Source: Salticus scenicus (Eukaryota > Arthropoda > Arachnida > Araneae > Salticidae). From it: a stretch of 64,000 nucleotides of DNA. Below the pieces are notes generated by a model. The model searched no databases and was not told the origin of the DNA. It saw only the letters and a program-made list of their open reading frames with translations. Within the stretch, counting starts at the first letter, position 1. Every line of letters starts with the position of its first letter. A program made the translations under genes and the position numbers. Location: the NCBI GenBank assembly GCA_963930645.1, contig OZ005651.1:126514231-126578230 (forward strand). Direction: 5' to 3'. Of this stretch, positions 33,093-45,352 are shown one piece after another.

Positions 33093-34698
33093 TACAGTGC
33101 GTTGCATGAATATAAACGCACATTGTCCTATAACCAGAAATAGAATTTTTTAAATTTTAAAAGAAGGAATTTGACTTACAGTTATTGCATATGACTAGCA
33201 ACTGAATAAGGTGCTTTGAGCACGTATGTTTAGGCTCATGCAAGCATATGTAAATGAGTGTTTCAGCATTTTCTTATTTTTCACTGTTTCTCGTTTGTTG
33301 CGCGAAATTAAACGCACTCTGTATTTTGCGTTTAAAATTTAACAGAGCCACCGGGATTAAATTAAAACACAGATAGTCGTGTTGCTAAAGTTCTCTAAAA
33401 GCAGTTTTAATGCTTGAGTGCGAAATTTACGGAGTTTGTTGAGGATGGCAAGATGGAAAACTTTGGCAGTAGACGAGAGGATAAAAATCGACTTTATGCG
33501 TGGTAAAGGCTTTAGCAATCGTGAAATTGGGCGTCGAATCGGAAGAATGGAAAGTATTGTGTGAAATTGTATAAAGAAAGGAGCAAATTAGGGGAAAAAA
33601 GCGTATAAGAAGAGAACAGGAAAGCTCACCAGTTACGACAAACTTCGAATATACAACGCTGCAATGAATAAGAATGTTTCCTGTGCGAAGATAAAGTCTC
33701 ATATACATGGTGGGTGCTCATCGGGCAACCATATGGAGAACTATCAAATCTCCAACATTCATTAAATTTAAGAAAATGAAGGCGAAACCACCCCTCACTC
33801 AAAGCACAAAGATATGCAGTTGGAATGGGCAAGAAAATGGATATTAGATCGACTAAATTGGGAAAAAGTCATCTTCCGAGATTAAAAAAAGTTTAATCTC
33901 GATGGCTTGGACAGATTTCATAGCTACTGGCGCGATTTGAGAACCGAAGAAATGTACCGTTCAAAACGTCAATCTGGAGGTGGGTCTGTCATGGTGTTGG
34001 CAGCCATAGGTTTTAAAGGGATTTTCGAATTAGAGTTCGTGAAGAGCAGTGTGAACTCTGCAGATTATGTCCAGATACTCATAAGGAACCTCCACCGTCA
34101 AGCAGTCGAGAAAGCTGGAAAAAATTATATTTTTCAGCAAGATTGTGCATCTGTACATACAACACATATCGTGAAAAAATGGTTCCGTTACAATAAATTT
34201 AAAGTTCTGTATTAGCCCTCAAAAAGCCCCGATTTAAACATAATGGAGAACGTATGGGGTATTCTGGTCGCCGTGTTTACGTAAACGGAAAGCAGTTTAA
34301 CACGAAAGATAAACTAAATCGGCCATTCTATTGGCTTGGAAGACAATCAGCTTGGATGACCTCATGCCACTATATCAGTCAATGCCAAGGCGTTTACTGG
34401 CTGTTCTAAAAGCCCATGGTGGCTTTACAAAGTATTAGATGCAGTATTTGTTACTCAGTTATTTATTTTTCACATGTGCGTTTAAATTCATGCAACACGT
34501 ATTTTTGTCATAAATTCAATAAAATTATTTTCTAAAAATTCATATTGGTTTTTCATTGTTTTGGCTCGTATTTTCATTTCTTAAATCTTACACATACAGT
34601 TTGCATCAAGTGTCACCTATTCATATTTTTTTATTGCACTTCTATACCATTCTAATTTTTAAAGCTAAGGTGCGTTTATATTCATGCAACGCACTGTA
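33093..34698 (+). mobile_element. Tc1/Tc3-like transposon, inactive
   Basis: The inverted ends are identical for more than 25 bp, beginning TACAGTGCGTTGCATGAA at 33093 and as the complement at 34698. Both have TA borders. The subterminal phrase gtgcgtttaaattcatgcaa near 34485 repeats the end motif, as in Tc3-type elements with internal binding sites. It is 1.6 kb long, the usual size. The transposase pseudogene lies in the same direction. The target was repeat R, whose copy 1 shows the empty site near 24573. Confidence 0.9.
33445..34438 (+). pseudogene. Tc1/Tc3-like transposase pseudogene
   Basis: The ATG at 33445 opens MARWKTLAVDERIKIDFMRG and KGFSNREIGRRIGR (first helix-turn-helix), then a stop near 33562. 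A second DNA-binding stretch (KLTSYDKLRIYNAAMNKN) follows. The DDE domain begins EWARKWILDRLNWEKVIFRD (first Asp), a stop, then KKFNLDGLDRFHSYWRD. The open segment 33907-34215 has GGGSVMVLAAIGFKG and FQQDCASVHT (second Asp). After a stop at 34213 comes PSKSPDLNIMENVWG (the Glu of DD34E). A frameshift follows near 34260, and the end is HGGFTKY with TAG at 34436. All three catalytic residues survive, but at least four stops or shifts make it inactive. Confidence 0.88.
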
Positions 34699-34798
34699 CA
34701 AGTCGGCACTTCATTATTGATGTAGTACAACCACCTGAAATCGCAACTCGGCTATTCTACTCTTTCCCGCCGATCCTCTATCTGCGCACTCTCCTCTA

Positions 34799-35542
34799 CC
34801 GCGCGATCTCTTCTAGTTTACATGGTTCAAAATAATCCAAATAATTTATTAAACTAAAGTCTATTTCATAAGTAATCGGTGTAATAATTTCACAATTACA
34901 ATTAAAATACGAAGGTTTAGTTTTAGTATAGCTGAACGAAAATTTTGTAATTATGTTGTTCAGAAAGTTATTGCACTTTATTATTAAAAGAAAGTGCTTC
35001 AGAGTTTAATTTTGGATCTAATTTTTGAACTATTATATTTTCTAATAATATCTTAGGATTAATAGAGGCATACATTGTTTTTCTTAAACAGTGTTATTGG
35101 AGAACAGGGAATTTAAAATGTTTATCGCATACAATATTTCTAAGAACCAAATAATTAATTTTCTCTGCTATTTAATACAGTCCGTAAAATATTGTTTTCC
35201 AAATTTAATGTAATTATGTCTTTATTTACTGGTTATGAATAAAAGTTTTAATAAATATTTTTTAAATACTCATAAAATTAAGGTACAGTGTATAATGTTG
35301 TGAAATGAGAATAGCTATAGCTTGAAAAAATTCAGTTATAATGTCTGTAAGATATTATTTTCATAGAATTTTAGCCATTTTTTTTAATTGTTAAAATACA
35401 GGTATGATTTGAAAAAATTGTTTTATTGCAATTTATTTGCATTATTGTTTAAATATTTTAAGATGCGGAAGGTGAATATGACTGGTTTTTACATAATCAT
35501 ATTTATGAGATTCTTAAAGTACTAGTTAGAACATTAACATAC
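34799..35542. other. AT-rich DNA, no gene seen
   Basis: No motif-bearing frame or repeat identified. Confidence 0.5.
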
Positions 35543-35735
35543 CTTTTCCAGTACACAAATCATAGATAACCCTACAACCAAAATCACAAAGGTGAAGTCC
35601 GAGCAACTTTGTGGAAAATTCACAACTAATAATCTATTCATCTGAAAAATGTGTCTGTAAAATTGGCTCAACACATAATGCAAGAAATACCTCCCATCTT
35701 TTATAAATAAAGATAAATTAGAGAAACCTTTAATG
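35543..35735 (-). CDS. Candidate host exon, hydrophobic protein segment
   Basis: On the minus strand, a 64-codon uninterrupted frame lies between tgtag at 35740-35736 (possible acceptor) and GTATGT at 35542-35537 (good donor after GAAAAG). It reads from IKGFSNLSLFIKDGRYFLHY to a likely membrane segment, FVILVVGLSMICVLEK. The composition is more protein-like than in surrounding frames. The pattern of a long amphipathic stretch before a membrane segment recalls arthropod 7-transmembrane chemoreceptors, but there is no diagnostic motif, and I do not assign a function. The acceptor has a poor pyrimidine tract. A second open stretch lies upstream on the same strand at about 35830-35980 without clear splice sites. 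It could be chance. Confidence 0.25.
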
Positions 35736-36780
35736 CTACAGTTGTATAGTAATAAAATTTAAGTGGTAGTTTTTAACACTCTGCTCAGTAACACATGAAG
35801 TTACTGGATCATTTACATCGTATTCTTCTATGGAAGATACATAATGAAGTTTGTTGTAATATGTACCAAACAGTAAATTTCGATGTTTTCAAGGGAATGT
35901 ACGCATAGGGATTTTGTAAATCCTGTATGCCAAGATTGTGTGCTTTCGTCATCATCAAATAAACACAAACATTCTCTTTAAAGCTTCATATAATATTGTA
36001 CAGTAAAGAATCTCAAGAATTGTTCTACTATGAAATACAGAAAATGTCTAGGAAGTTTTACTTATTGTTTCCAGTTAGTTGAAATCTGCGGCTATTATTG
36101 CATGTTAAGTCAAACATGTTAAGGCTTGGTGAAGTATTTTAATGCAGTAGTATATGAAAAAGCCAGACTTTCGAACATTATCCAAACACTAATGGTTTTA
36201 AACACTAATGATGATATTTTTTAATTGCTGTCGCAACTTTGTGAATTAGGTAAATAAACAGTTTTATTTTCGTCGTGGAAATATATGTGAATATCCAAGT
36301 TTTCAATGAAAAACGCATACTAAACGTATTTTCACAAACCTCTTATGGTTTGTTATCGTATAAGGTCATAATAAATTTTTTTTTCAAATTATGAAACAAA
36401 TATTGTTTTCAATTTAGGTTTTGATTATCTATCTGGTTCTTTAAATGGTATTGCCCATATATGACAGTAATGAGTGATTAATCTAATTACCATTTGAGAG
36501 AGATGTTTGAATAATGCGTAATAAGAAATTGAAATCATTTTCTAATACCGGTTTGTAATGTCAAGTTTAAAACGAAATAGTTGTAATTCTTAATTAATTT
36601 TTTGTAGTACTTTTTAAAATATTACCTAAATTTAAATTATTCTGCAATTCTAAAAAAACACAATTAAACTAAATTTTTAAAAATATGCTTATTGTATTTT
36701 TATAAATTTTACTTTTAATTAAAAAGTTTTATATAAAGATACTGCGTTAAAAATTGATATAAAATCCACGCGAATAAAAT
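35736..36780. other. AT-rich DNA, no gene supported
   Basis: The part at 35760-36000 is slightly less AT-rich and has a 50-codon minus-strand frame (LFDDDESTQSWHTG...), but no splice sites or family likeness that I trust. Confidence 0.4.
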
Positions 36781-37641
36781 ATTACCCTATAATTACACGT
36801 AACGGAAAACGTCTAAATTGTGCAACTTCTTATAGCCAGATTACAAGACTTTAATAACATTCACCAATGTCTTTTGAAACAAAAGAAAAATTTCAAAAAA
36901 CGATGAACTAATTGGCATCTTAATCTGAAATTCAGGATTCAACAAGAGGAAAAACGCTAACTTTCATATAAAAAGTGAAACTGAATTTTATTTCTTGTTA
37001 AGTGAAGTTTTCATGAAGATGACAATGCTCTTAAATATGTTTTAACAAACCTATCAAAAGATTTCAGAAAAGTTATCTTTCGTTATTTACTCAAATGCAG
37101 CAGCATTCAGAATGATCATGCTTTTAAAAATAAACTGATAGTTAATATAAATATTTTTATTTATTTCAATCTTCAAAAAGGAAAAAAAAAAGATCTTTTA
37201 AGTTATCTTAAATTTATATGGTTGTTTGAATAACGTGCGTTGCATTCCAGTCCGATATTTGTCAGTTTAATTTGCTTTTAAAATTTGAATGGCATTAATA
37301 ATCTGCTTCAATATGACAAAGTAAATATGTATTACAAGAAATTGCTGCTATTTGCATAGCTAAACTTTAGAAAAATAAAAAATAGTAGTTCACGTACTTT
37401 CGAGTTTTTCAATAATCTCTTTGGATAAATTGTAATAACTGGAATGTAGTACAGTATTTTAATTGACAGCTAATACACGAGTTAAAGTTCTTTAACTTTA
37501 ATTGTTGTAACTTTTTTTACGTATTAGCCAAAAATTATGCAAAAATGCATTTGCATAGCTGCCAAGTGTTCCGTAGTTTGGATTACCGGTAATTTAATAG
37601 AATTTTTCATCTTATTTAAACATAGAAAACTGCTAGTAAAG

Positions 37642-37681
<40 letters not shown>

Positions 37682-38175
37682 AATTACTTGTTTCGAAAAT
37701 ACGAAACATTTGACAGCTATGGTATTTGTATTCGATAACATGCAATTATTGTTATTTTTTTTTTCTTATGAATTATATGGTTGTAATCAAAATTATCTAA
37801 AAACTATTGCTAAACAAAAAACGCATACTTTAATTAGATGCTTAAACAATGTTGATATTATTACAACTCCATTTAATTATAAAAGATATTTTAAACATTT
37901 AAAAATTTCATTTAAAAATTTCGCAGAATTTCATTCGTAAACATCAAAGCTCATATTGCTTTGTATCAACAATTGAGATGCTTTTATCTAAAATCAGTAA
38001 TTGAATTTACCCATTTGTAAATTGTCAGCGCAAGCATGTAGTTAATATACATATATATATATATATATGTGTATATTATGAATGTTATGTATATTATGTT
38101 ATTAAAGTCTTGTAATCTGGCTATAAGAAGTTGCACAATTTAGACGTTTTCCGATACGTGTAATTATAGGGTAAT
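36781..38175. mobile_element. Unclassified element with 80-bp terminal inverted repeats
   Basis: 36781-36860 and 38096-38175 are inverted copies identical at 79 of 80 positions, beginning ATTACCCTATAATTACACGT. Identity stops abruptly at both ends of the arm. The 1.2-kb interior is AT-rich with a TA microsatellite (37643-37678) and two short frames (37524-37745 minus, 37710-37940 plus) without transposase motifs. The flanks show no clear target duplication longer than AT. A non-autonomous DNA transposon is the simplest reading. The class is unknown. Confidence 0.65.
37643..37678. repeat. (TA)n microsatellite
   Basis: 36 bp of pure TA within the element at 36781-38175. Confidence 0.95.
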
Positions 38176-40567
38176 GTGTATTAGATATATATGTGTGTGT
38201 ATATATATTATGTTACAATGATTGTATGACTGTAGAATACAGTAAAACAGTTAGCTGCTGAAATGCCTTCATTATAAGCTAACCAAAAATATAGATATAA
38301 TCAGTAACAGTTTTATTAAAGGTACAATTGGTTTGTTGGTTGGTTGAGTGGGTTTTATGTCGGACTTATTAAAGATATGAACAATCTAAAACAATTACTT
38401 GATTAATATCTACAAAAATCCCGTATACAAAAGAGGAATTGATTTAATAACAGAGAGATAATTTACAAATTGACAATAAATAAGAGTGTCAATACATATC
38501 GGACTTTAACAAAAACAAAAAATGGTAAACTTATTAAAAATTGAAACACAGAAAAAACGGTCGAAAGCTGAAAATTTTTATCGTCAGAGATTTTCAGCTC
38601 TTCAAAGAGCAATAAGAATTCAAAATTTCAAAATATAGTGGTCATTATAAGTCAAATACTTAACAATTGATCTTAAATGGGGAAAAAGAAATAAATAAAA
38701 AGAAATAAATAAATAAGTTTGAAAAATAAAATGAACAGATGTAAGAATAATGATAAATGATAACCTATTAAAGATATAGGAATTTGAAGAAACTCAAAAC
38801 ACGTGTAAGTTTCATTCAATTTATTGTAAGAGGTGGTTGTATTCATAAAGTTACGAAGTTAAGTTGATCAGTAGAAATACCTAAGTAATATCTCAACTAA
38901 TTTACCTTTACTAAAATACAAATAAAAACTGAATTACAAAGCATTATATAATTTAATGATATCTTAGAATATCATAAGAACTTAAAACAAACTATATTTT
39001 ATATAACTTTAATAAGCATAATAGTAAATACTAAACTATATCTCAGTAGATATGAAGCATTGCTGCCGCCAATTGTGTGAAATTATGACAACTAAAAAAG
39101 ATTTGCTTTAAAATGAAGGTAAGAAAAAGGATTCGATTTTGCTCTGAATCGCCTTTAGCAGTGTATCTGGTAACATACAGATAAAATCATAGGTCTCCGT
39201 CCAAAATTAAATCCTATTTACGACAGTATTTTAATTTATGAATTACGCGAGAGAAGTAACTTTTTTGCACTATCATTGGGTCTCGCCGAATAAATCACCA
39301 AACAGCATGGCGATATTCTCATGGAAAATTAAAGAAAATATTCTTTTCTTTTTTCCATTAATTTATTATTGCATTATACACTGATGGCATATATACATTT
39401 TTAAAACAAAATGCACTTAGATTTGCTTCTTTGTACATGGGATCTATAATAAATAAATATATTTTTTCTATGCATCACTTAGGAAAAAAATCCAAAAGCT
39501 ATATTTTGACATTTTCTTATATTTATTTCAAGTTTCTAATATATAAAAAAAAAATTCTACATTCTCATTTGTTAAGTATATTCATATCACTAAAACAATT
39601 ATCACAATCTGACATTGGAGCAAATATGCAGGCAAATTTTGCTGAATTAATGTGTAAATAAATTTAATATATATTGGAAGCGTGTTAGAGTTTCCTAAAT
39701 TATATTAAGTGGTATGTTTGCATTACTTGCACAAAGATGAGCTGAAGCTAAAGTAATTCGGAAGAATTGTTGGTCAAAAGAATGATAAATAAATGTAACA
39801 AAAGTTTCAGAAGCATCGAAAACTAAAATCTTAAAACCAAATTTTTCAATGTACTCGTTATTAAATTTAAATTATATATTTTTTGAAAATCAGTTATATT
39901 TCTGAAAATAAGTAAAATTGCCAAACTTCGAAAGATTTTGTAACAACATTCATATACAGCGCTATATTTAGCTATGCATTTATTTAGTACGCAGCATTTA
40001 AAAAAAATGAAATCGAGTAAGAATGGCAAATAGTTATATCAATATTTTACACATTTTATACTACGTTTGCTTTGATTTTTGAAATTTTAAAAAATTAGAC
40101 TGCTCTTTGATTCTAAATTTTAATTGATCATAATCACTTTTCTTCTGTGTTAAAAAAAATAATAACGGTTTTCAATGTATTCAAAACTTTTATTATTTAT
40201 TTAATTATTTATTTATTTTTGAAGTTGGCAATTTTATAGGAGAAAAGAAAATATTTTTAAAGGAAAATGAAACAAATATTCGTCATTTACTAAAATTAAA
40301 TTGTTTAACTGAAGGCATTACAATCCAATATTTTAATACAAATTTTAGTTAATTGTAAACCTTCTTGCATGTAAAAAGTAATTCGTAAATAAACAAAGAG
40401 GTTCTGTTTAATTAAAATTTACTGAACAAATAATTTTGTTACAGTCAAATGAAACTACCATTCGTAGCACAAAAGTCAAGTAAACAGAGTTAAATAAACC
40501 ACAGAGATAAAATAAAATTTGATATAGTTCTTTTTTTGCGTGTGTATGTGTGTATTGTGTGTCAAAA
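38176..40567. other. 2.4-kb AT-rich stretch without a recognisable gene
   Basis: Contains gtttgttggttggttgagtg near 38331, a phrase that may belong to a dispersed repeat. A short inverted pair lies at about 38566-38600 (gaaaatttttatcgtcagag, with tttcagctt- and ctgaaaa-type phrases on either side). Open frames at 39431 and 39823 have no motifs. Confidence 0.5.
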
Positions 40568-40735
40568 CAGTGTTGCCATTCTTTGTGAATTTTTTATTCA
40601 ATAGTCACCGATAATTTTGAGAAGTGATATTTGATAAACATAATAGACGATTAATCGTCAGTTATGTGTACCAAGTATAACTTCTCAAAATTATTGGTGA
40701 CTATCGAATAAAATTCGGAAAATCTCGCAACACTG
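40568..40735. mobile_element. 168-bp hAT-like MITE, uninterrupted copy
   Basis: Starts CAGTGTTGCC and ends gcaacactg. The halves pair (gtcaccgataattttgagaa against ttctcaaaattattggtgac). The flanks tgtcaaaa and tgtcagac agree at six of eight positions, suggesting a decayed 8-bp target duplication. It is the empty form of the element split by mariner at 8681-10197. Confidence 0.8.
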
Positions 40736-41013
40736 TGTCAGACGACTAAAAACAGACTCTTTGCTCACTGTCTAAAAAATCTCTGAAACAGATGGCCGTA
40801 AGAAACTCACACTTGTGGCGCCTGCAACGACCTCCCCACGTTTCACACAAGGACTGCAGACTGTTTGCTCACCTTAGAAATGACCCTTGAATTTCTCAAT
40901 CAATAAATTCTCGAGTACAAACACCACAATTTGAAAATAATAAGTTCTGGAAGTTTCTTTATGCTTTGCACACGACAACTTTTCCCCAATAAATTTATTA
41001 TTATAAAAGTATA
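40736..41013. other. Less AT-rich flank, no gene recognised
   Basis: 40760-40900 is GC-richer (tggcgcctgcaacgacctcc) but has no convincing frame on either strand. Confidence 0.4.
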
Positions 41014-41132
41014 TACAGTCGGTAACAAAAGTGTCCGAACACTAGAAAAAATTCCTATGTAAAAAAAGTAGAGTTAATACTGTTTTGTTAAATAAATCCT
41101 TGTCGAATCATGTTCTTATGTTACCGACTGTA
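41014..41132. mobile_element. Tc1-type MITE, shortened copy 4
   Basis: 119 bp. Both ends read TACAGTCGGTAACA (right end as the complement), with TA borders. It contains ttaatactgttttgttaaat, but one internal arm is missing compared with the copies at 31256 and 31622. Confidence 0.75.
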
Positions 41133-42647
41133 TATAAGGCAGTTGAGGAAAATCTTTTGTAATATTAGTATATGCATATCTGATGATAAATAAGTCTCTT
41201 TTGTAAAGGCAATAAATTTCTTAGAACTAGAGTCTTTCTTTGTGCTATAGAACTTATGCAGTTAACATCAGAAATTTATTTACAGAAACCAGTGTTATGA
41301 TATTTGTTAAAATAACTTATATTAAGTTAATTCATGAAAATCTAATGTAACATTTTTAATTACAGTGTACATATTACTATAAAAAAATAATACAAAGAAA
41401 ATAAGCTAGTGATGTATAATGTGTATATTAGTACTTTAATGTATATTTGTATGTATACGACAGTACTAAAATTATAAATATTTTTTTGTTACAAAATTGT
41501 ACCTGTTAAGATGATTTTAGCTTTTGATATAAAATTTACATTAACTATTTGTTAAACTTACTTAAAATTTTCAAAGCATTGTTTGATTTTTTTTGAGTAA
41601 CTAAACCATTATAGGTAATGATTTGTAAAAATGTTTTGTTAAAAAATATTTAGTGATGAGCAGAGAAAAAAAATTAAAAACGACCAATTTCAAAAAACAG
41701 TACACTAAAAAAATTTCTGTAAATTTACTGAAATATCTATCTTGAGTCTGAATAACTTTTCAATAATTCTCAGTTAAAAGTAAATAATCAAGCTTTTCAA
41801 TCTTTATTCTGTATTTTTATTTATTTAATTTTTTTTAATTTCTAAATATATATATATATATATAAATTAAAAATGAATGTCTCTATTTTAGAAAGAAAAT
41901 TCTAAGTCACACAAGTATATTCTCATTTATAATTATTTAAATTGATCTTAGCTGTGAAAACGTATGTGTAACATAGATTTTTTAACATACTAGTTTATTT
42001 TTCTTTGTAATTTTCCATAAGACTTAGGATAAATGATTTCCAGCAGTATTTCTGTTGAAATTTTTAAAGTGTAGTTAAACTGGTAGAAAATTTATCTATG
42101 AGCTTTTATCCGTCTATTGTTATTTATGAAATTATATGCTACGATATTTCGTTCCATATTTGAATATAAAGTTTAAATATGAACAACAGTATATGTTTAT
42201 GTGCTTATTAATTTTTAAGTGACCTTTGTATTAGATCTAAACTTTATTTTAAAGTGCAAGGTTTATTTGTAGGAAAATATGTGTAGGAAGAGTCAATATG
42301 CTATTTAAATTTAGTAACTTCAATACAATTACATTTTAGCAATTTTAATAGAAATATTCTGAAAGTAAATAGTAAATCCTTTCCTCTTTACTTTACAAAT
42401 ATCAGATATGTGGAGAATATTCACTTTAGATTATTAAATATAGAATAAACTTTTTCAAATTTGATTATTTATATACTATTTTAGAACTTTAGATAAATGA
42501 TAGATTGGGTTTTTCGGGATTTCAAAAGAATGTTTATTGTAAAATGGTATTCAACTAATAAATTAAATGTATTTAAAACTGAGACTATAGAGGCAGCAGT
42601 GTTTTATTTATTTACTTGGCAAATACATGTTTCTGTATACACAGAAG
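41133..42647. other. 1.5-kb AT-rich stretch without a recognisable gene
   Basis: TA repeat near 41847-41863. A 77-codon frame at 42497-42730 has no family likeness, and its end overlaps the duplicated unit. Confidence 0.5.
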
Positions 42648-44870
42648 AAAAAAAAAGTCAAAGATGTTTAAAGCTGAAATGGAATTGTTGTAAAACACAT
42701 GTCAAACACGTTAAAAAAAGTGCTAAGTAAAAACGTATGAAAAATTATTTATAATTGATAATGACACAGTAATGGTGTGCAAGGAATTTGCAAGGGTTAC
42801 AATTATAACAAATAATAGTAATCTGATAAACAACGGATTTCAGTATCATTAACCATTTTATCAAGGATACGTTGTAATTAAACCACGTTTTGTTTTTTTT
42901 AAACAAAATTACATTGTTAAATAAAACACATTTTGTTAAAAATATAAATAACCGAGTTTAATTTTAATGAATGAACGAGTTTAGTTTGAATGAACAATAT
43001 CGTACGGATGTATTACGTACTAGATAAAAGATTTGTTGAGTTTGAAGTCTTTAAGTATTTTCAAGCAGAAGAAAGATATCTTCCTTACAATTCATATTAT
43101 CTGAAAATTTAAATATCGTTTAAATTTAACTTAAAAAATGGATAGTCGAAGATTACGTGTTCATAATTTATTGATTTTAAAACATTATTTTATTCAAATA
43201 TAATATAATTAATTGTTTGTAAATTATAACATGTTTTTAGTTAAAATTCGTTTATGACATTTATATTCAAGTATGATTTGTAAGCTTTTATCTACAACAG
43301 ACAAATCTAAAAAATAATTAGGCAATTTATATTTTGATGTATTTTACAGCACAAAATATACATTAACTGTACGTTATTTAATTTATTCTTTTACATATTT
43401 TTTCAAACGACAGACATTTCAAAAGTCCTTTGGCTTTATAACATATAAATATATTTTGAACAGAAATAGAAAAATGTGGACATAAAAATATCGATAAAAA
43501 TGTATGTTTCACTCATAAAACAGTTTTTATTACTAAGAACTTTGGCTTTTCTATTAATACATTACAAGAAAAAGACTTATTCTACTATAACATTTTTTTT
43601 CTCGTTACGAACGGTGAAGTATTGGAAATATGTTTTGATTCTAGTTAATGAAAAGAAAAAAGAGATTTATGGAAAAGCTAATGAATCAAAGATAATATAT
43701 AATTTCTTACGCTGTTAATTAATTAAAAATAAGAATAAAATGTAATTTTGTATTAAAAATTTAATAAACTTACATTACTATAGTGTAATATAATATTTAT
43801 TTGAATATATAGTTAAATATGGAGGAGTGTAGATTTAATACTATACATTTCCATAAATTACCGTATACTTCCTATTTCTTACATTTTGCCAAATATCTCA
43901 GTGAAAATTTTGGCCCGAAAGCAATAAGGACAGCAAAAAAAAATTTGAGAAATGTCAAAACGTTTTGGATAAAAATGCAAAAAATAATTCTTGAAATGCG
44001 TTCTGGATATAGCACGTGATTATAATGCTTTTTCTAATTATCTGTATAATTTTTATATGGTTACCACATATATCCATGGTCATATAAACTAGAGATGAGA
44101 CGGGCTCAGCCCGAGCCCGTAAGCCCGAGCCCGAGCCCGGGCCCGAGCCCGATCGGGCTCAAATCTTACGCAAGTCTTCGGGCTCCGGGCGGGCTCGGAT
44201 TCAAGCTAAAAGTTCCGTTTATTTCATTCTTCACTAACTGGAAAATGTAAAAAAAAAAGAAAAAGAAATTTTATTCATTTTGAGAGCACCTTTAGTAATG
44301 TCATAATAGTCATGATAGGTTATAAATCACAAAATAATCTTGCAAACCTTAGTAGCTTTGACTTTCCTTTTTCTAAATAGAACTCTTTTTTCAACGGGAT
44401 GCATATTATGTCATAGTGTTATACAGTAATCCTTCCTCCTTCGTTATATCGGGCCTCATTATATCACTCATTCGGATAATTCCCCCCCCCCCCCGATAGG
44501 CGCGTTATAAACAATGGGCTGCACTATAAATATCTATTATATAAATATATACATGTATACAGAGACACAGACATTAAAAATTGTTATAATAACATTTATA
44601 GTTATTTAAATTGAGGATTGATAATAAGAAAATTTATTTGAAAATGAAAACGGCATTTAATTTTACTATTGTGTATGCGTTGCATAGCGTACCACTTTCA
44701 ATATCGGGCTCGGGCGGGCTCGGGCTCTGATCACACAAAATTTTTCGGGCTCGGGCGGGCTCAGTTCAAAAATGTTTCGGGCCCGGGCGGGCTCGGATTG
44801 CCAAAATAGAGCCCGAACTCACCTCTAATATAAACGCGTATTTAGAAATTAAAAAAATCTGCCCTTTGTT
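42648..44870 (+). repeat. Duplicated unit D, copy 1 (interrupted by hAT)
   Basis: Aligns with 47450-48830. Landmarks: gaaaaattatttataatt at 42737, atcgtacggatgtatta at 42997, ttctcgttacgaacggtgaa at 43599 and accacatatatccatgg at 44063. After the hAT insertion the match resumes (44836-44870: gcgtatttagaaa...ctgccctttgtttaatta). Frames at 43476-43718 and 43819-44019 are not kept in copy 2, so the unit is treated as non-coding. Confidence 0.7.
44082..44835. mobile_element. hAT transposon with exact 8-bp target duplication
   Basis: The element occupies 44090-44827. It starts TAGAGATGAGACGGGCTC and ends in the complement of TAGAGGTGAGTTCGGGCTC. It is flanked on both sides by ATATAAAC (44082-44089 and 44828-44835). 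Both subterminal regions are packed with the word GCCCGAGCCC / GGGCTCGGGC, alone or overlapping. The 8-bp duplication and a TAGAG-type end fit the hAT superfamily (established). No transposase is present. An internal piece near 44425-44520 (cagtaatccttcctccttcg, then atatcgggcctcattatatc) resembles a pogo/Tigger end. Confidence 0.85.
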
Positions 44871-45321
44871 TAATTATGTTGTGATGATAAATGTGGTGTC
44901 CTTTTACTTTATTTTTAACTTTAATTTTGTTATCCTAATTTGATTTAAATAAGTCTAGTGGTAGTACATTGCCGCAATTTATTTCTTAACCCAGTTTAAA
45001 AAAGATGTTAAACGGGAGCCGACGCCCCTTGGAGAGATGCTTCAACTCTGATACAAAAACAATTATAAGTAAATAATAATAAATAAATTGCCATGATGCC
45101 TTCTGGCAGTTTCTGTTAAGAATCATTAAGTTTAACAATTTTTTTCCAATTAAAAGATTACAACAGAAAATACCATAAGTTGGTTTGCTCAAAATTATAA
45201 TCACATAACATCTATAAACAGCCTAACAAAAAGGGTTCTGAATATTTGTTAACTTCAAATAATAAACAAAAAAAAAAAAAAAAAAATCATAGAAGAGCCA
45301 TTACCTCCCCCCCCCCCCCCA

Positions 45322-45352
<31 letters not shown>

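Larger units (their letters stand above)
32440..34798 (+). mobile_element. Repeat family R, copy 2, split by a Tc1-like element
   Basis: 32440-33092 and 34699-34798 align with copy 1 (23930-24667) across the Tc1 insertion. The right end, on the minus strand, reads TAGAGGAGAGTGCGCAGA from 34798, a pogo-like terminus. The word ggtaggagagattgtgcagt occurs at about 32852. Inverted variants (gcgcaatctcttct and gcgcactctcctcta) occur near 32802 and 34784. No coding capacity. Confidence 0.65.

Noticed and set aside
43476..44019. 80- and 66-codon frames in unit D
   Set aside because: The homologous frames in copy 2 are broken by indels, so coding constraint is not supported.
44420..44530. Complete pogo/Tigger element inside the hAT
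   Set aside because: Only a left-end-like phrase is present. No matching right end or TA border pair was found.
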